NCBI GenBank assembly: GCA_039707465.1
Contig: CM077649.1
Location: 16,446,001-16,510,000 of the forward strand
From: Rhabdophis nuchalis
Lineage: Eukaryota; Chordata; Lepidosauria; Squamata; Natricidae
DNA: 64,000 nucleotides
Direction: 5' to 3'
The notes under the pieces are model-generated. The model saw only the letters and a program-made list of their open reading frames with translations. It ran no database searches and was not told where the DNA came from. Shown piece by piece: positions 11,850 through 23,791 of the stretch (positions are counted from its first letter, which is position 1; each line of letters starts with the position of its first letter). The translations under genes and the position numbers were made by a program.

Positions 11850-12790
11850 TACTTCATAATATAAAACAACTTCTATTTAACATGATGTCAACAAGAGTTT
11901 TGCAGGTTGAGAAGCAGGAAAAATTATATTATGTCCTATAAATAAATGCAGATAGTTCACACACGGTATTATGCTACCTCCTGACTTGCTTTAATCAATT
12001 TAGTCTAAAGAGTTTAAAGCATCATCATTGCTATTTTTAATATCTGATTCTTTAAAATCATTAAAATATACTTCATGTTTTTTCTTTATTTTAAGAAAGT
12101 ATGAAAGACAAGCGAAGTATCGACGTACACAACAGTAACAATGTTCAACTAAATAAACCATAAAACTAAAAATGGTTTTTAAAAGAAAAAGAAATCTGTA
12201 AAAAAGAAAAACAAAATTGTATATTGAACTTGTAGCCACTGGTTTACAAATGCAATATAAAATTTATTATATAATATTATAATGAAAATTTTATTGTAAA
12301 CTATCATAAAATTTGCATATGCCAAACATCAACTTATTGCTTCATCTTTTCAGTAGTAGAAAATAATCTCTTTTGAAGGACAGATAAATCACATATTTCC
12401 AAATGCCAACCTCAATATCTGGAATAATATCACTTATCCAAATTCTCAATATATTTTTTTGTATCTCCAAGAGATTAAAGGTTATTTTTTAATATCTTTA
12501 ATTGAAAAAATTAAGTAATAATAATAAAAGACTGTACAAACTAAATTCAGAACGAGAAAGAACTAATACAACATGCAATAAAAGAAAGGAAAAAAGAGGA
12601 AGAGGAAAAAAGATAAAAGTATTTTAAAAAGTCAGTTTGATCTTCATCACAAGTACAAATAAACTTGGTGATTCTTTATCATCCCACCTATCCAATATGG
12701 GCATATGCAACTATCTCTTCTCTCTATACTATTTTATACTAATACTCTTTATTAATCTTTATAACTTTTATATTAACTGTAATCATAATT
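11850..12790 (+). other. GRIK1 intron, AT-rich
   Basis: About 75-80 percent A+T by eye. 12440-12790 resembles an A-rich retroposon end but I cannot assign a family. No exon signals. Confidence 0.5.
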
Positions 12791-13413
12791 TAGAATAGAA
12801 TAGAATAGAATAGAATAGAATAGAATAGAATAGAATAGAATAGAATAGAATATTCTTTATTGGCCAAGTATAATTGGACACACAAGAAATATGTCTCTGG
12901 TGCATAAACTTTCAGTGTAGATGCAAACAGCAAAGTAATATAATAAAAGATACCAATAGTAAAAGATAAAAGGAAAAATGAGAAGATTAATGGTAATACA
13001 GCCCTACTACATGGGTAAATATCTTTAGACAAGACAGTGCTGCAGAAATTAGGTGTTCAGCAAAGGGATGGCACTAGGGGGAAAAAACTGTCCCTACGCC
13101 TAGTTGTTTTGTCATACAATGCCCTATAGTAGTGTCCTGAGGGGAGGAGTTGAAACAGTTTATGTTCAGGATATGGGGGGGGGGGGGGTCTGTAGATATT
13201 TTCTCAGCCCTCTTTCTGGCTCATGCAGTATGCAGGTCCTAAATGGAAGGCAGGCTGATTACAATTTGTTTTTTCTTGCAGTCCTATCTGTTGAAGACTA
13301 CCTGTCATATTTGGTTGCCATATCAAACCAGATGGTTATAAAAGTACAGATGACTGATTCAATGATATCCATGCACATCAATGTTTCCGTCATGATGTCA
13401 GCAAAACCTCCTT
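12791..13413 (-). mobile_element. CR1/L3-type LINE with (TAGAA)n tail
   Basis: Begins with about 11 units of TAGAA (12791-12850), then TATTCTTTATTGGCCAAGTA and a decayed coding part recognisable to GAGGAGTTGAAACAGTTTATG and the AGACTGATT-like end. CR1/L3 LINEs with this pentanucleotide tail are known to have seeded AGAAT-type microsatellites in colubroid snakes, so this copy is the best clue to the organism. Confidence 0.75.
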
Positions 13414-13417
13414 AAAG

Positions 13418-13499
13418 CAGGGGGTCCCCAACCTTTGCAACTTTAAGTCTGAAGGACTTCAGCTCCCAGACTTAAAGTTGCAAAGGTTGGGGACCCCTG
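13418..13499. mobile_element. Palindromic hAT MITE, short internally deleted form
   Basis: Ends CAGGGGGTCCCC...GGGGACCCCTG; exact duplication CCTTAAAG at 13410-13417 and 13500-13507. The arms meet after AGCTCCCAGACTT, with the central stem lost, giving 82 bp. It is inserted at the very end of the CR1/L3 copy. Confidence 0.9.
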
Positions 13500-13507
13500 C
13501 CTTAAAG

Positions 13508-15897
13508 GATTCCCAGTGTTTTATAAAAACCTATTTTATTTTAACTTTGGTCAAACCAACCAACTTTGCACTCCTACTTTTTGCTTCTATCAAGCTTGAT
13601 ATTTAATTTATTCAGAAGTTGTCGTATGGTTTTATCTCCCTTTCCTTTTTCTTTTTTCCATTTCAAAGTCTTCTTCAAGGCTTTAGGAAAATCTTTTTTG
13701 TAAATCCACTAAGTAATCACCATCCAGATGGATAGCGCTGGTTGGCTTATCATTTGTATTTCCACTTTAACTGCCGTCTCTGTGTTGTAATCCATATTTT
13801 TTTTAGTTTTCCAATATTTCAACATATTTTTTGTATCCTAATATTTTTGCATTGGATGCGGTTTCTTTCGATTCTTGATCCTGTAAATCTTTGAGAACAT
13901 TCTCTTTCACATCTGTAATTTCTTATTTAACACCTTTTGGAAATAAACTCTCAGACCCGAGGATCCAAGAACAACTTATGGAATTACTTCCCAGCACTTT
14001 CCTTTATTATTCCTCACCTGTCAACTGAAATATTGCCAACTAAGCCAACTACTTATATTACTATAGATATACTCTAAGAACTGTTAGGGAGGAGCCTGCT
14101 TTACTCTCTTTCTCCCAAAGTATCTAACCTTTGCTGCAACTTTGTCCTCTGGAATGCAGCCCCTCCCTCCTGGGAATCCAGACTACATTCCACCATATCA
14201 ATCATCCAAAGAAGCAAACACCATTGCTGGCATTGGAGCTGTTATAGTTTCTGTCCCCATAATTTAAATATCTCCTGAAACATTTCAAATGTCATATCAT
14301 TTTTGTCCCAATGCTGACCAGAAACTAAAGATGAGCCTCTTTCTTCTTTTATGCCTGAATACTTAGTCCCCTCTAGTGTCCAAAATATGAAATCATAAAC
14401 TCTCAAATTTGCCTTTCTCTCAAACTTCTGTTTTTACTTAAAATAAATAATTTCATTCTCACAAAGATATCATTTATTTATACAATTATAATTCAAAATA
14501 ATTATTGCCAAAATCTTTTAGCAAAAATTCTAAAATTCCAAATTCATCTGAATGCTTAATTTTTTTTAATAACTGTCTTAATCTTACTCAGCTTTTAAAG
14601 TAAAGTATTTAATTCAAATACTTTAAAGTTTTAAACTTCTACCTTTTTTTTTGTTCTAGATGAAGGTAAACTCACCAAAATTGTCATTTTAAAGATCTCT
14701 ACTAGCCTTAAAATTACACGAAATTCCCGAAAGTGATTAGAAAGTGAGGTTAGCAAACTCAGTGTCCTTAAAAAGGCTTTTCTGTGGTTGAAAGTGTGAT
14801 GGTTCTCCTTTGTCCCCCAGTGCTCAAATCCACATAAAATGCCTGTCCTGCAGTTGCCTTGTGAAAAACAGCCATCTAGAATACCAGTGAATTATCTCCC
14901 ACCCTCTCCTTAATCAGGGAGGTACTATGGGATGGTCTACTTATTGGTATTTTGGTCAAGACCATGAGATTGTATCTCCTTATTCAGAAATGTACTACTA
15001 CACCATTCTTCAACTAGTAGTCAAATCTTCCAATAGAGAAAATCTGATGTTCTTGCTTTGAATCTATTGCTGTAATACAATCTAAATATATGTTTTCTTA
15101 ATCAGTTTTAATCTCAAATCCATCAGTACTGTTTAAACTTTCTTAAGAACATGAAACCATTTATGGGGCATTGGTGGAGATTCCAATTCTGTGATCCATG
15201 TTTGATCTACTCCAGTACTATCCACTTTAAAAAATATCCTCAAACTTTTAATAACAATACATTGAGAATATGTTCAGTTATGGATTTCAGGTGCCTTTGA
15301 AGTGGTCAAAGCATCTGGCCCAAACTGAGCTATTAAAACTTGCTTAAGCTGGGAATATTTGCACTATTGTGAACCACAAAAGACCAAATTCAAATCTTTA
15401 AAGTAATAATTACACAGTAATTGATTTAAAGTCACATCCCAGATTTTGCCAATATATGCACCATCTGTTTGTGAGAAAACATTTTTTCACCAGGCTCTCT
15501 GGAGAAGAAATAACTAATACTGTTTTTGTAAGATCCTTAGATAAAGATCACATTTTAAAATATCTAACTGGCTATCGTATGTTTTACCTCTGCATAAAGT
15601 TCTTTTGTAACTACGCAGATTACAAATCTGATTGGTAAGTGAACCAAATGTTATAAGATAGCAATAAGAGAAGCAATTCAATACTATACTTATTCAATAC
15701 TATAACCCTGAAGTATTTTACTGTTTGCAGCCCTGTGTTGAAAGTTGGGTGAATTTATAATCTAAACTAAAAACAAACAAACAAATAGACAAAAAAAAGT
15801 ATGTGGGGGAGGATTGCACCTGCGCGACTGTTTTTAACATGGTCCTGTATAGCCTGACACATTCAATTTTGCTTTACTCCCTTTTCCTTTCCTTCAG
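13508..15897 (+). other. GRIK1 intron; possible decayed L1-like sequence at 13550-14000
   Basis: On the - strand around 13620-13930 short frames read lysine/glutamate-rich coiled-coil-like peptides (ITDVKENVLKDLQDQES, ALKKTLKWKKEKGKG) broken by stops, suggestive of an old L1 ORF1. The remainder to 15897 is AT-rich with no recognised feature. Confidence 0.35.
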
Positions 15898-16148
15898 GCT
15901 CTCCTTATAGAGACAAAATCACCATTGCCATTCTCCAGTTACAAGAGGAAGGAAAGTTGCACATGATGAAGGAAAAATGGTGGCGAGGCAATGGCTGCCC
16001 AGAGGAGGACAGTAAAGAAGCCAGTGCCCTTGGCGTGGAAAACATTGGGGGCATCTTCATAGTGCTTGCAGCAGGACTAGTTCTTTCTGTGTTTGTAGCT
16101 ATTGGAGAATTTTTTTACAAATCAAGGAAAAATAGTGACATTGAACAG
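15898..16148 (+). CDS. GRIK1: GRIK1 exon: end of S2, M4 helix and proximal C-tail
   Basis: Acceptor TTTCCTTCAG, donor CAG|GTAAGT; 251 bp, entering with two bases of a Gly codon and ending in phase 0. It encodes [34 protein letters not shown], then [21 protein letters not shown], the M4 transmembrane helix, and the basic proximal tail [11 protein letters not shown]. Alternative splicing after DIEQ joins either terminal exon. Reading through the donor would add [13 protein letters not shown] and a stop. Mammalian GRIK1 has a truncated-tail isoform, but I have no evidence that this read-through is used. Confidence 0.95.
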
Positions 16149-18115
16149 GTAAGTCCAGCTGAGTTAAGTCTGGGAAGTACCTTCACATAAAATAATGGCA
16201 TCCAGCCAAGCGGCACAAAACCCACTTTTGCCTTCTGATTGAGTTCCGGAATAGCTGGCCTTCTGCTGATCTGGCCTAAAGCCTTTTGTACTAAGAAGAT
16301 AACTGAAAAAACTAATAATGAACCACTTGTGTCTTTTTATGAGCCACTCTGCCCAATACCAGTCCTTTCCCTATGATCAGCCCTATATAATAGGTTCCCG
16401 CTAGTGCTATGGGCACTTCTATAAGGCCACAGCTGTCAGCAAAGTCAATGTGCATTGCTTCATCATCGTTATAACAATACTGTTAATCTCGATAAGACCT
16501 TTCTGCCTAGTGCAATGAAAGAAATGCAGAGTTCATGCTTTTTATCTGCAGGAAAACATACTGGATAGTAATTAAGGGTCAGCTGAAAAGAAGTTATAGA
16601 ATTTCAAGAGTCAAAGTGAGGATACAGCTGGGGCATTTTTCAGCCTCCGCTGCTTAAATCTGTTGGCCTTATCTGTGTGAGGCAGCGAAAGGGAATGAAA
16701 CTGGTATTTCAACAAAGGATTCCAAGCCTTCCAGTTAAACAAATGACCTTGCTAAGTAAAAAAGGACACAAGCATCACCCTTACCAATACTCCCCAAAAC
16801 CACTCCTGGTGCAAGCAGAAGTGTCATTTAAGTAGATGACACGTAAGAATGATGCTCCCGATGAGCAATTTCCTCTAACAATGACGTTGTAACTTACGTT
16901 GGAAGAGAGACATAGCAGGAGATTGATCTGAAGATGTACAGTCTTCACTTGTTATCCAAGTGATTGATTTTAGGAGGGTGAGGGTTGCAGAGAATGAGCA
17001 CCTTTGTTCATTGGAGTGGTGGAGTGGAAAAATAACTCTGTGTGAGAGAGAATGCAGGGAATGTATAATATATGTAATATAATAAATAAATAATATAAAG
17101 GGTATTTATATAATATTTATGATAATAAATATGGGGGCCCATGTGCATATTTGAATGAAGATGAATTAGTATGTGTGAGTATAGCCCAGGGGTGGGCAAA
17201 CTTTGCAACTTTAAGTCTGAAGGACTTCAGCTCCCAGAGTTCTCCAGCCAGCAAAGCTGGCTGGAGAAGTCTGGGAGCTGAAGTCCTTCAGACTTAAAGT
17301 TGCAAACTTTGCCCACCCCTGGTATAGCCCCTAATCATATAACAGCCACATTTGGTCAAACCATGCTAGAAAACACCATAATTTACAGCAGGGTACATAT
17401 TGTAATGTGCGGCATCTCTTTGCAATGCCTAAATCCCATTTGGCTCTTTTTATTATTTTTGAGGTGGAGAAGTTAAGACTGATTACTTTAAAGTTTGCAA
17501 AGGATTAAGTATCCCTTAATCCTCCTCTTTCTCATCTCCAGGAAAAGACATCCTGCCTTTTTGAAAATCTGACCCTTAACATGCAAAGCCTAGGGTTGCC
17601 CTCAATTTTTTCCATATAAATATTAGTTAGCATTGCAGTGATATCTCATTTTTATGCTTACATGTTGGGATTGGTTTGGATCTCTGCTACAAAATTATAT
17701 GAGATAGAAGAATGTTACCCTTTTCATGGTCTAAAGCAGACAGAGATCAACATTAAAGCAAAGTTGTCTAAGATATTGTGTTATAAATAGTCCTGAGAAA
17801 ATGGACTGATTCTTGTTAGCCAATAAAAGAATAAGAAAGTAAACATTCAAATTCTTTTCTGCAATCAAGTTTTAATAAAAGAGATGACAAATATGAGGGT
17901 AGTTGCTAATTTTTAATATATTAACACATTTTATATAATACAGTAAAATCTGCATACATATCCTAGAGAAGTTATATATTGTTAGATACATTTCACAAAT
18001 TTCATTTTCTGTAAGTATATTGTTTTGGTATCATTCTCTTTAAATTTTTGTTACATTGGTTAATATTCTTATTTTTTTCTTTTTCTTCCATCTTTTCCTT
18101 TCTGCATGAAACAAG
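16149..18115 (+). other. GRIK1 intron before the first alternative terminal exon
   Basis: One palindromic MITE (17187). Otherwise AT-rich sequence with no recognised feature. The tract TTTTTTTCTTTTTCTTCC...TTTTCC precedes the exon at 18116 but ends in GAAACAAG, a purine-rich and probably weak acceptor. Confidence 0.6.
17187..17321. mobile_element. Palindromic hAT MITE
   Basis: Ends CAGGGGTGGGCAAAC...GTTTGCCCACCCCTG; exact duplication GTATAGCC at 17179-17186 and 17322-17329. The loop AGCAAAGCT is the reverse orientation of the AGCTTTGCT copies. Confidence 0.92.
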
Positions 18116-18265
18116 GCCTTTTGTTTCTTTTATGGACAACAGTGTAAACAAACTCATCCATCCAACTCCACTTCTGGAACTACCTTATCTGCAGAGTTAG
18201 ACTGTGGCAAATTAATTCGGGAAGAACAAGGGATTCGAACACAACCCTCAATCCATACTGTATAG
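18116..18265 (+). CDS. GRIK1: GRIK1 alternative terminal exon (AFCFF... tail)
   Basis: A 49-codon terminal exon starting AFCFFYGQQCKQTHPSN, containing LDCGKLIREEQGIR, and ending PSIHTV before TAG at 18263-18265. It matches the long-known mammalian GluK1 C-terminus that starts AFCFF and ends SVHTV. It replaces the tail encoded at 22857-23012. The acceptor is ATGAAACAAG|GCC, with a purine-rich last 8 bases behind a long pyrimidine tract, which fits regulated use. AATAAA at 18434-18439 could serve as its polyadenylation signal. Confidence 0.92.
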   Translation, partial: AFCFFYGQQCKQTHPSNSTSGTTLSAELDCGKLIREEQGIRTQPSIHTV

Positions 18266-18433
18266 TTACCATAAAGGAAAGGTGTGTTTAGCTAAGAGCA
18301 TATGATGACCACAACATACATTAAGGGGGAGAAACTCTGAGGTCAATAGAACTTATTTTTTCATGTACCCAGGGAAGTTTGGGGCTGGTATTTCCAATAG
18401 AAATCTAGCATGTGAAATAGCATAGGAAGAAAA

Positions 18434-18439
18434 AATAAA
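18434..18439 (+). terminator. Putative polyadenylation signal for the short GRIK1 3' end
   Basis: AATAAA 169 bp after the TAG at 18263-18265, in AAAAATAAAGCAGG. Position and hexamer fit; no cleavage evidence. Confidence 0.35.
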
Positions 18440-18590
18440 GCAGGTAATCCTTCAGCCTATTTGAGAAAATGTAAGTAAATGTCTTACATTGTCCATACTG
18501 TATAGTAGAACATTATGAATATAATATGACAATAGGTTGTTTTCTTTTCCAGAATAGCAGACCAGTGATGTTTGCAGGATTGGGATGAGG

Positions 18591-18811
18591 CAGGGGTCTG
18601 CAAAGTCGGCTCTTTTAAGACTGGTGGACTTCAACTCCCAGAGTTCAACTTCAACTCTGGGCTCTTTTAAGACTGGTGGACTTCAACTCCCAGAGTTCAA
18701 CTTCAACTCTGGGCTCTTTTAAGACTGGTGGACTTCAACTCCCAGAGTTCAACTTCAACTCTGGGAGTTGAAGTCCACCAGTCTTAAAAGAGCCAACTTT
18801 GCAGACCCCTG
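18591..18811. mobile_element. Palindromic hAT MITE with a 52-bp tandem triplication in the left arm
   Basis: Ends CAGGGGTCTGCAAAGTCGG...CCAACTTTGCAGACCCCTG; flanks GGATGAGG (18583-18590) and GGATAAGG (18812-18819). From 18608 a 52-bp unit starting GGCTCTTTTAAGACTGGTGG occurs three times (18608, 18660, 18712) before the single right arm. It lies between the two alternative GRIK1 ends. Confidence 0.9.
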
Positions 18812-20726
18812 GGATAAGGGAACAATTATAAAAAGAAATAAATATAACAGTTGTGACAATGTGATCAAAGTCCCATCCCTCTGTGCAATTATTAAAAATG
18901 GTGGGGCTTTGATTGGGCTGCAGCAACCATCATCCTGTACTTCTGTACAGATATGGTAGTTAGGTCTTGCGTGGAAATGTCAAAGCACTCCTCAAATGAA
19001 AAGTTCTGTACAGAACGAGTGTGTGTGTGAGAGCATGGCTATTTTGAAACTCTTTGGATTTAAAACAGCCAATAGCAATCAGATAGAATCTTCATCTGTA
19101 ATGCAGTGCATGGGCCTTATCATTTATTTAACCATGTGGAGAGAAATACGAATCTTGTTCCATTGCTCCAGTGGGAACGCTCATTCGTGCTGGCCCTGCA
19201 TGACTTAGAGCAGTTAACAATTACATATCTTGCTGCCTGCATCTGTATTTCCATTGGGATCAGTAACTACTATGCATTATTTTTGTATGATTCATCTTTT
19301 TTCAGACATGAATAATTTGCCTTCATTTTACTTCCCAGATGGAATTAATTAAAATCATACTTTCCCTTTGGAGTGAATGTAAAAATGAGGCTTTAAAACA
19401 TTATATCTTTATCTTTAGCAATAAGTTAATGAGGTCTTTCTTTTCCAAACAAGAGCCTGCAGGAGCCGGTTAAAATTGGCTGTTAATGGTCTCAGGGATA
19501 TACAGTATGCAGTAAAGGGAAGGGAGAAGAATCATAGTTATCTAATCCAATATCTTACACGGGTAGTAAGATAAGGAATAATTAAAATAGATGAGATGAG
19601 CTAAGAATTAATTCTATAACTAAAATACTCTACAGTGAATCTTATAACCTACTTTATTTGTATACTGTAGTTCATTCTTTTGTTCTGTTTCATTTTGCCA
19701 AAAACCTACTGTTTCTGGGCTTGCGATAAGGCCTTGCAAACACAGTTTAAGATATCACCTCCCCTACAATCTAGCCAAGGAAACTATAGAATCAGGCTTC
19801 AATGCATAAGATATTTAACAGAATGCCAGAGTGCATCAATAACTTGGTAGTTGCCTACAGTTTTCTCTTCTCTGAGGCTCAGCACTTGGAAATTTATGTT
19901 TAAAAATCCGAAGTCATCGCTGTTGGGTAAGTAACTTTATGATGGCACAACTAGTGATTGAGTATGTTGTGGCCAGTGTAGATGGTTTCTTGCTGTCTAT
20001 AATGTCTTTTTCAAACTGAACAGAACAGGAACAAAAATAAAAACATAAAATGAACAAAATAAAAAAAATATTCTAAGAAAAAAGACATTTGGGGACAGAT
20101 TGACATTAAATCACACTGAAACGCAACAGATAAATTGTGTCTACTATAGCATTTTCCCCAGCTTCTTCGTGTTTTAGTAGCACTTTGTTTTAAACTAAGA
20201 ACTCCCATTTTTCCACAGTGAGAATTGTAGCAGAAATGGCAGTACTGTGTGAGATTGTTTTGTACTGAATAGTCTGGAAATCTGGGACTCACTCACCTTC
20301 TAACTCCCAATACCATAATCTCATGGCAGACTGGGTACAGGGTGCCACAATAGGGAGGATAAGTGGATTGTACACAAGTAAACAATATATCTTTTAAATT
20401 TATTTTTAAAGTAGAAAGGGATTTATCTTGTGGTACAAAATGGTTGGGGTAGAGCAGAAGTTATCAATGCCTCACAGTATGATTGGCTGCCAATTGCTGG
20501 AGACTGCAGTACATTTACAAAAAAAGTGAATATGCTCATTCCAGCAGCATTGTAAATAGGATGCTTAACTTGTATAATCAACTCAACGTTTGCTTGGTAT
20601 TCATTGTGAAATTAACTGATAGGAAGCCCCCAAACTTTCATTCAATCATTTTACATACAAAACTGCTCAGATATAAAACTGTTCAGATCCTCCTCATTGT
20701 GTGAATTTGCATGTAATAACTTAAGG

Positions 20727-20861
20727 CAGGGATCCCCAACCTTTGCAACTTTAAGTCTGAAGGACTTCAGTTCCCAGAATTCTCCAAGCAGCTTTGCTGG
20801 CTGGAGAATTCTGGGAGCTGAAGTCCTTCAGACTTAAAGTTGCAAAGGTTGGGGACCCCTG
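20727..20861. mobile_element. Palindromic hAT MITE
   Basis: Ends CAGGGATCCCCAACC...GGTTGGGGACCCCTG; exact duplication ACTTAAGG at 20719-20726 and 20862-20869. Confidence 0.92.
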
Positions 20862-22665
20862 ACTTAAGGGGGTTCAGATTATAATTAAGGCCTTTGATTT
20901 GTTCATATGTTTCTCATTGAAATAACATTCCAAAAGTGATTGTGATTTTTTAGTCTTCAGATTCAGTCATTTAATGATTTTTTATTCTCTGTGTACCATT
21001 GTTCCTTTTATCTAAATTGATTTTTTAAGGTGTTAAATTATGCGTAATATTTTTACAATGAGTTTCTGCACCGGTTTCGTGCTTATCTTAATTACTCTGA
21101 ATACAATCATTATTCAAGTAAATGAAGATGTATGGTTATAATCTCCTTTTACATTTAAAAAAAATATTTTCTATATATATAAAAATATGGGTGAAGAATA
21201 ATTGTGCATGTTTTATGCATAAAACCTGTCAATCTGACCATTAGATCATTATATTCATTTATTGCATATTTCTGTAGCCTACGTCTTTCCAACTTTTATG
21301 TCTTCAGATGTATCAGACCACAATTTTCATTTCCCAAGAAAGCACAGGTATTAGAACATCTAGACGGCACAGGTGGTTTTTCCTTAATTGTTGTTTTCTT
21401 GTTGTTTCATTCCCCTGATGTGAATATTTGAGGGCCTTCTATTTTTATCTTATTATGTGTTGAAAATATTGTCTTACTATATGATGGTAATAGATTCCTG
21501 GTCTTTACATTAGTTGATAATGTTCTTGGGAGGGTGACCTTATCAAGAACAATACAGACTTTTTTTTTAAAAAAAAACTTCATGCAGATTTCTACTTTCA
21601 CAGACTTTGACTTCTACACAGAACTTAGAAATATGGAAAAATAGCTTGCTACTCTGACAGGCAGCAATTCTCCAGAGTGCTTTTTTATTCTACTTTCAGC
21701 TACTAGGAGTTGAATTTGGAACTTACTGCATTCAAATCATGTTGAGTTCTACAGAGTAAAGGTGTTTTCTTGAAGATAAATACGAGAATCGTCTATTCAT
21801 ATATACACACCTGCCTACTTGCTGTAAAGTTGCATTTTTTCCCCTACTCCAGTCCTCAAAAACAGACATACTGCAGGTGTTTTTGGAACAACAAAACTCA
21901 TTTTCAATAAAACAGATGGAAAAGGGAAAAACAAGTTCCCTCTTGGCCATGAACAACCTTGTCACTTGGCTTGTTTAATTATGACTTTTTCAGTGCCTGT
22001 TCTACAATATATTCTTTTTTTTTAACAAGACAGTAATTGATCAGGACTCTAATCTTGAAAAACGGGGTAGAAAACTAAGTTCTGCAGTTTAAAGACTATC
22101 ACTACAGTTAACATATGGTTTTGATTATTTACAGCTATTCCTCGTTAAGATACAGATGTATCTCAAAATTGCTCTTTAAAATGAGCATTGCAACTTGAAA
22201 CTGACTCCTAATTTGTTTATCAAAGAAACAAGAATCTGGCTTGCATTGCAAATGACACAGATTTAAATGAAGAAAACAAAACATTCTTTCCACACGACTG
22301 TAATTCTGTCGCTGGGTCTTAAGTACTCTTATCTTGATATAGTTAATTTTATTTTATTTTTCTCATGGCTGTACTGCTATAGTTTTTTAAATTTTATATT
22401 GGATTTATTTTATTGTTTTAGTGTGTACATTCTGAGATCTATTAGCCAGAGTGCACCTCATACAGGGTGATAAAATCATAGCTACGTCAAGAGCTATTGA
22501 AGGCTGAAAAAAGAACTGACTTTATTTTCTGGTTCAAAAGTTAATAATATATAATGAAACAGTAACAATAAAGATGATAATCAAATAGTTATCAGGTATC
22601 AGAGTTTTCTGCAACCCACCAAAAGATGATTTGTATTTAAGAGGAGGTTATTTTATTGATATCAA

Positions 22666-22715
22666 TGAACATCAGTGATGTTATATTTGGTGAACATCAG
22701 TGATGTTATATTTGG
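22666..22715. repeat. 25-bp direct tandem pair
   Basis: TGAACATCAGTGATGTTATA plus TTTGG occurs twice in a row, 140 bp upstream of the last GRIK1 exon. Confidence 0.9.
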
Positions 22716-22856
22716 TGAAATATAATCACCATTATATTCATAATTATTTCCACAAGATATGACTGTCACATTTACAGCCAGGTTTAAATTGTATTAAATA
22801 CATGGTAGAAATCTGTTGTTAACTCCAAGAAATTTTTCTCTCCTATCTTTTATCAG

Positions 22857-23012
22857 TGTCTTTCTTTTAATGCCATAATGGAGGAACTTGGAATTTCACT
22901 CAAACATCAGAAGAAATTAAAGAAAAGATCAAGAACTAAAGGGCGTACATCTTTCACAAATATCCTTACTTGTCATCAAAGGCGGACTCTTAGAAAAGAA
23001 ACCATGGCTTGA
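22857..23012 (+). CDS. GRIK1: GRIK1 distal terminal exon (ETMA tail)
   Basis: Acceptor TTTTATCAG|TGT. It encodes 51 residues: CLSFNAIMEELGISLKHQKK, a basic stretch KKRSRTKGR, then SFTNILTCHQRRTLRKETMA and TGA at 23010-23012. This is the GluK1-2b/2c type tail. Its C-terminal ETxA is a class of PDZ ligand that in mammals binds PICK1, GRIP and syntenin; mammalian GluK1 has ETVA, here ETMA. In mammals the 29-residue front part can be skipped (2b versus 2c). An in-frame AAAG before GGGCGTACATC could be the internal acceptor here, but it is weak. AATAAA at 23012-23017 overlaps the stop codon. Confidence 0.93.
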   Translation, partial: CLSFNAIMEELGISLKHQKKLKKRSRTKGRTSFTNILTCHQRRTLRKETMA

Positions 23013-23387
23013 ATAAATGCATTTTTCCCTGTAGGAAATATCAGGATAGAAGGCAAAAACAAACCTTGATGCCTACTTATGAAAAGACAACTATTTTATT
23101 TCACAGTCCGATTTTCTTCTTTTTAATACAGAGGAAATACAACAGATTCCGCCTTCACATATAATGCATAGACTACTGATCATCCCAAAGCATTTCATTC
23201 TTACTTTTGGATAATAATATTACCTATTTTGCAACCTTTTGCTCTTCCCTATTCTTTGCTGTATGTGCTTTATACATAAATTAAAAAAAAAGATTTTTGG
23301 GGACTGGAGTATCAATTTCTTCATATATCATCAAATATTTATTTCAGTTATATGAAACTTTCTTCACATATAAGTATGTCAACATAC
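23013..23387 (+). other. GRIK1 3' UTR, extent unknown
   Basis: Non-repetitive sequence after the stop. Besides the AATAAA overlapping the stop, an ATAAATTAAAAAAAA run near 23275 is the only other weak candidate for a transcript end before the MITE at 23396. Confidence 0.4.
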
Positions 23388-23395
23388 CCATCTAT

Positions 23396-23791
23396 CAGTG
23401 GTGGGTTTCAAATTATTTAGAACCTACTCTATAGGTGTGGTCTATTTTGTGGGCGTGGCTTGGTAGTCATGTGACAGGGTGGGAGTGGCCACCTTTTAAA
23501 ATGTGGTGAAACTCATTTAACAACGCTCTTGCTTAGCAACCAAAATTTTGGACTCAATTGTGATGATAAATTCTTTCTTTCCTTCCTTCCTTCCTTCCTT
23601 CCTTCCTTCCTTCCTTCCTTCCTTCCCTTTCCTTCCCTTTCCTTTCTTTTCCTTTCCTTCCCGTTGGGTCACTGGCAGCGGCGGGCCAGATTTACTTCCA
23701 GGTACGCCAGTGGAACCCCCTCTCACCGCTTCTCTAAATTTCACCAACCGGCTCTCGCGAGTAGGTGCGAGCCTGCAGAAACCCACCACTG
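23396..23791 (-). mobile_element. hAT-like element (CAGTGGTGGG family) with internal CCTT microsatellite
   Basis: Inverted termini CAGTGGTGGGTTTC...GAAACCCACCACTG; exact 8-bp duplication CCATCTAT at 23388-23395 and 23792-23799. The middle has (CTTC)n/(CTTTC)n at 23575-23660. It is in the opposite orientation to the copies at 44419 and 44933. The long frames on both strands are microsatellite translations, not genes. Confidence 0.9.

Larger units (their letters stand above)
18820..22856 (+). other. GRIK1 intron or intergenic sequence between the alternative terminal exons
   Basis: AT-rich, with one MITE (20727) and a 25-bp tandem pair at 22666-22715. I recognise nothing else, including no exon for a third tail. 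Confidence 0.6.

Noticed and set aside
16149..16190. Extension of the GRIK1 frame past DIEQ to [13 protein letters not shown]
   Set aside because: A canonical GTAAGT donor follows DIEQ, and two proper terminal exons lie downstream. Kept only as a possible read-through tail.
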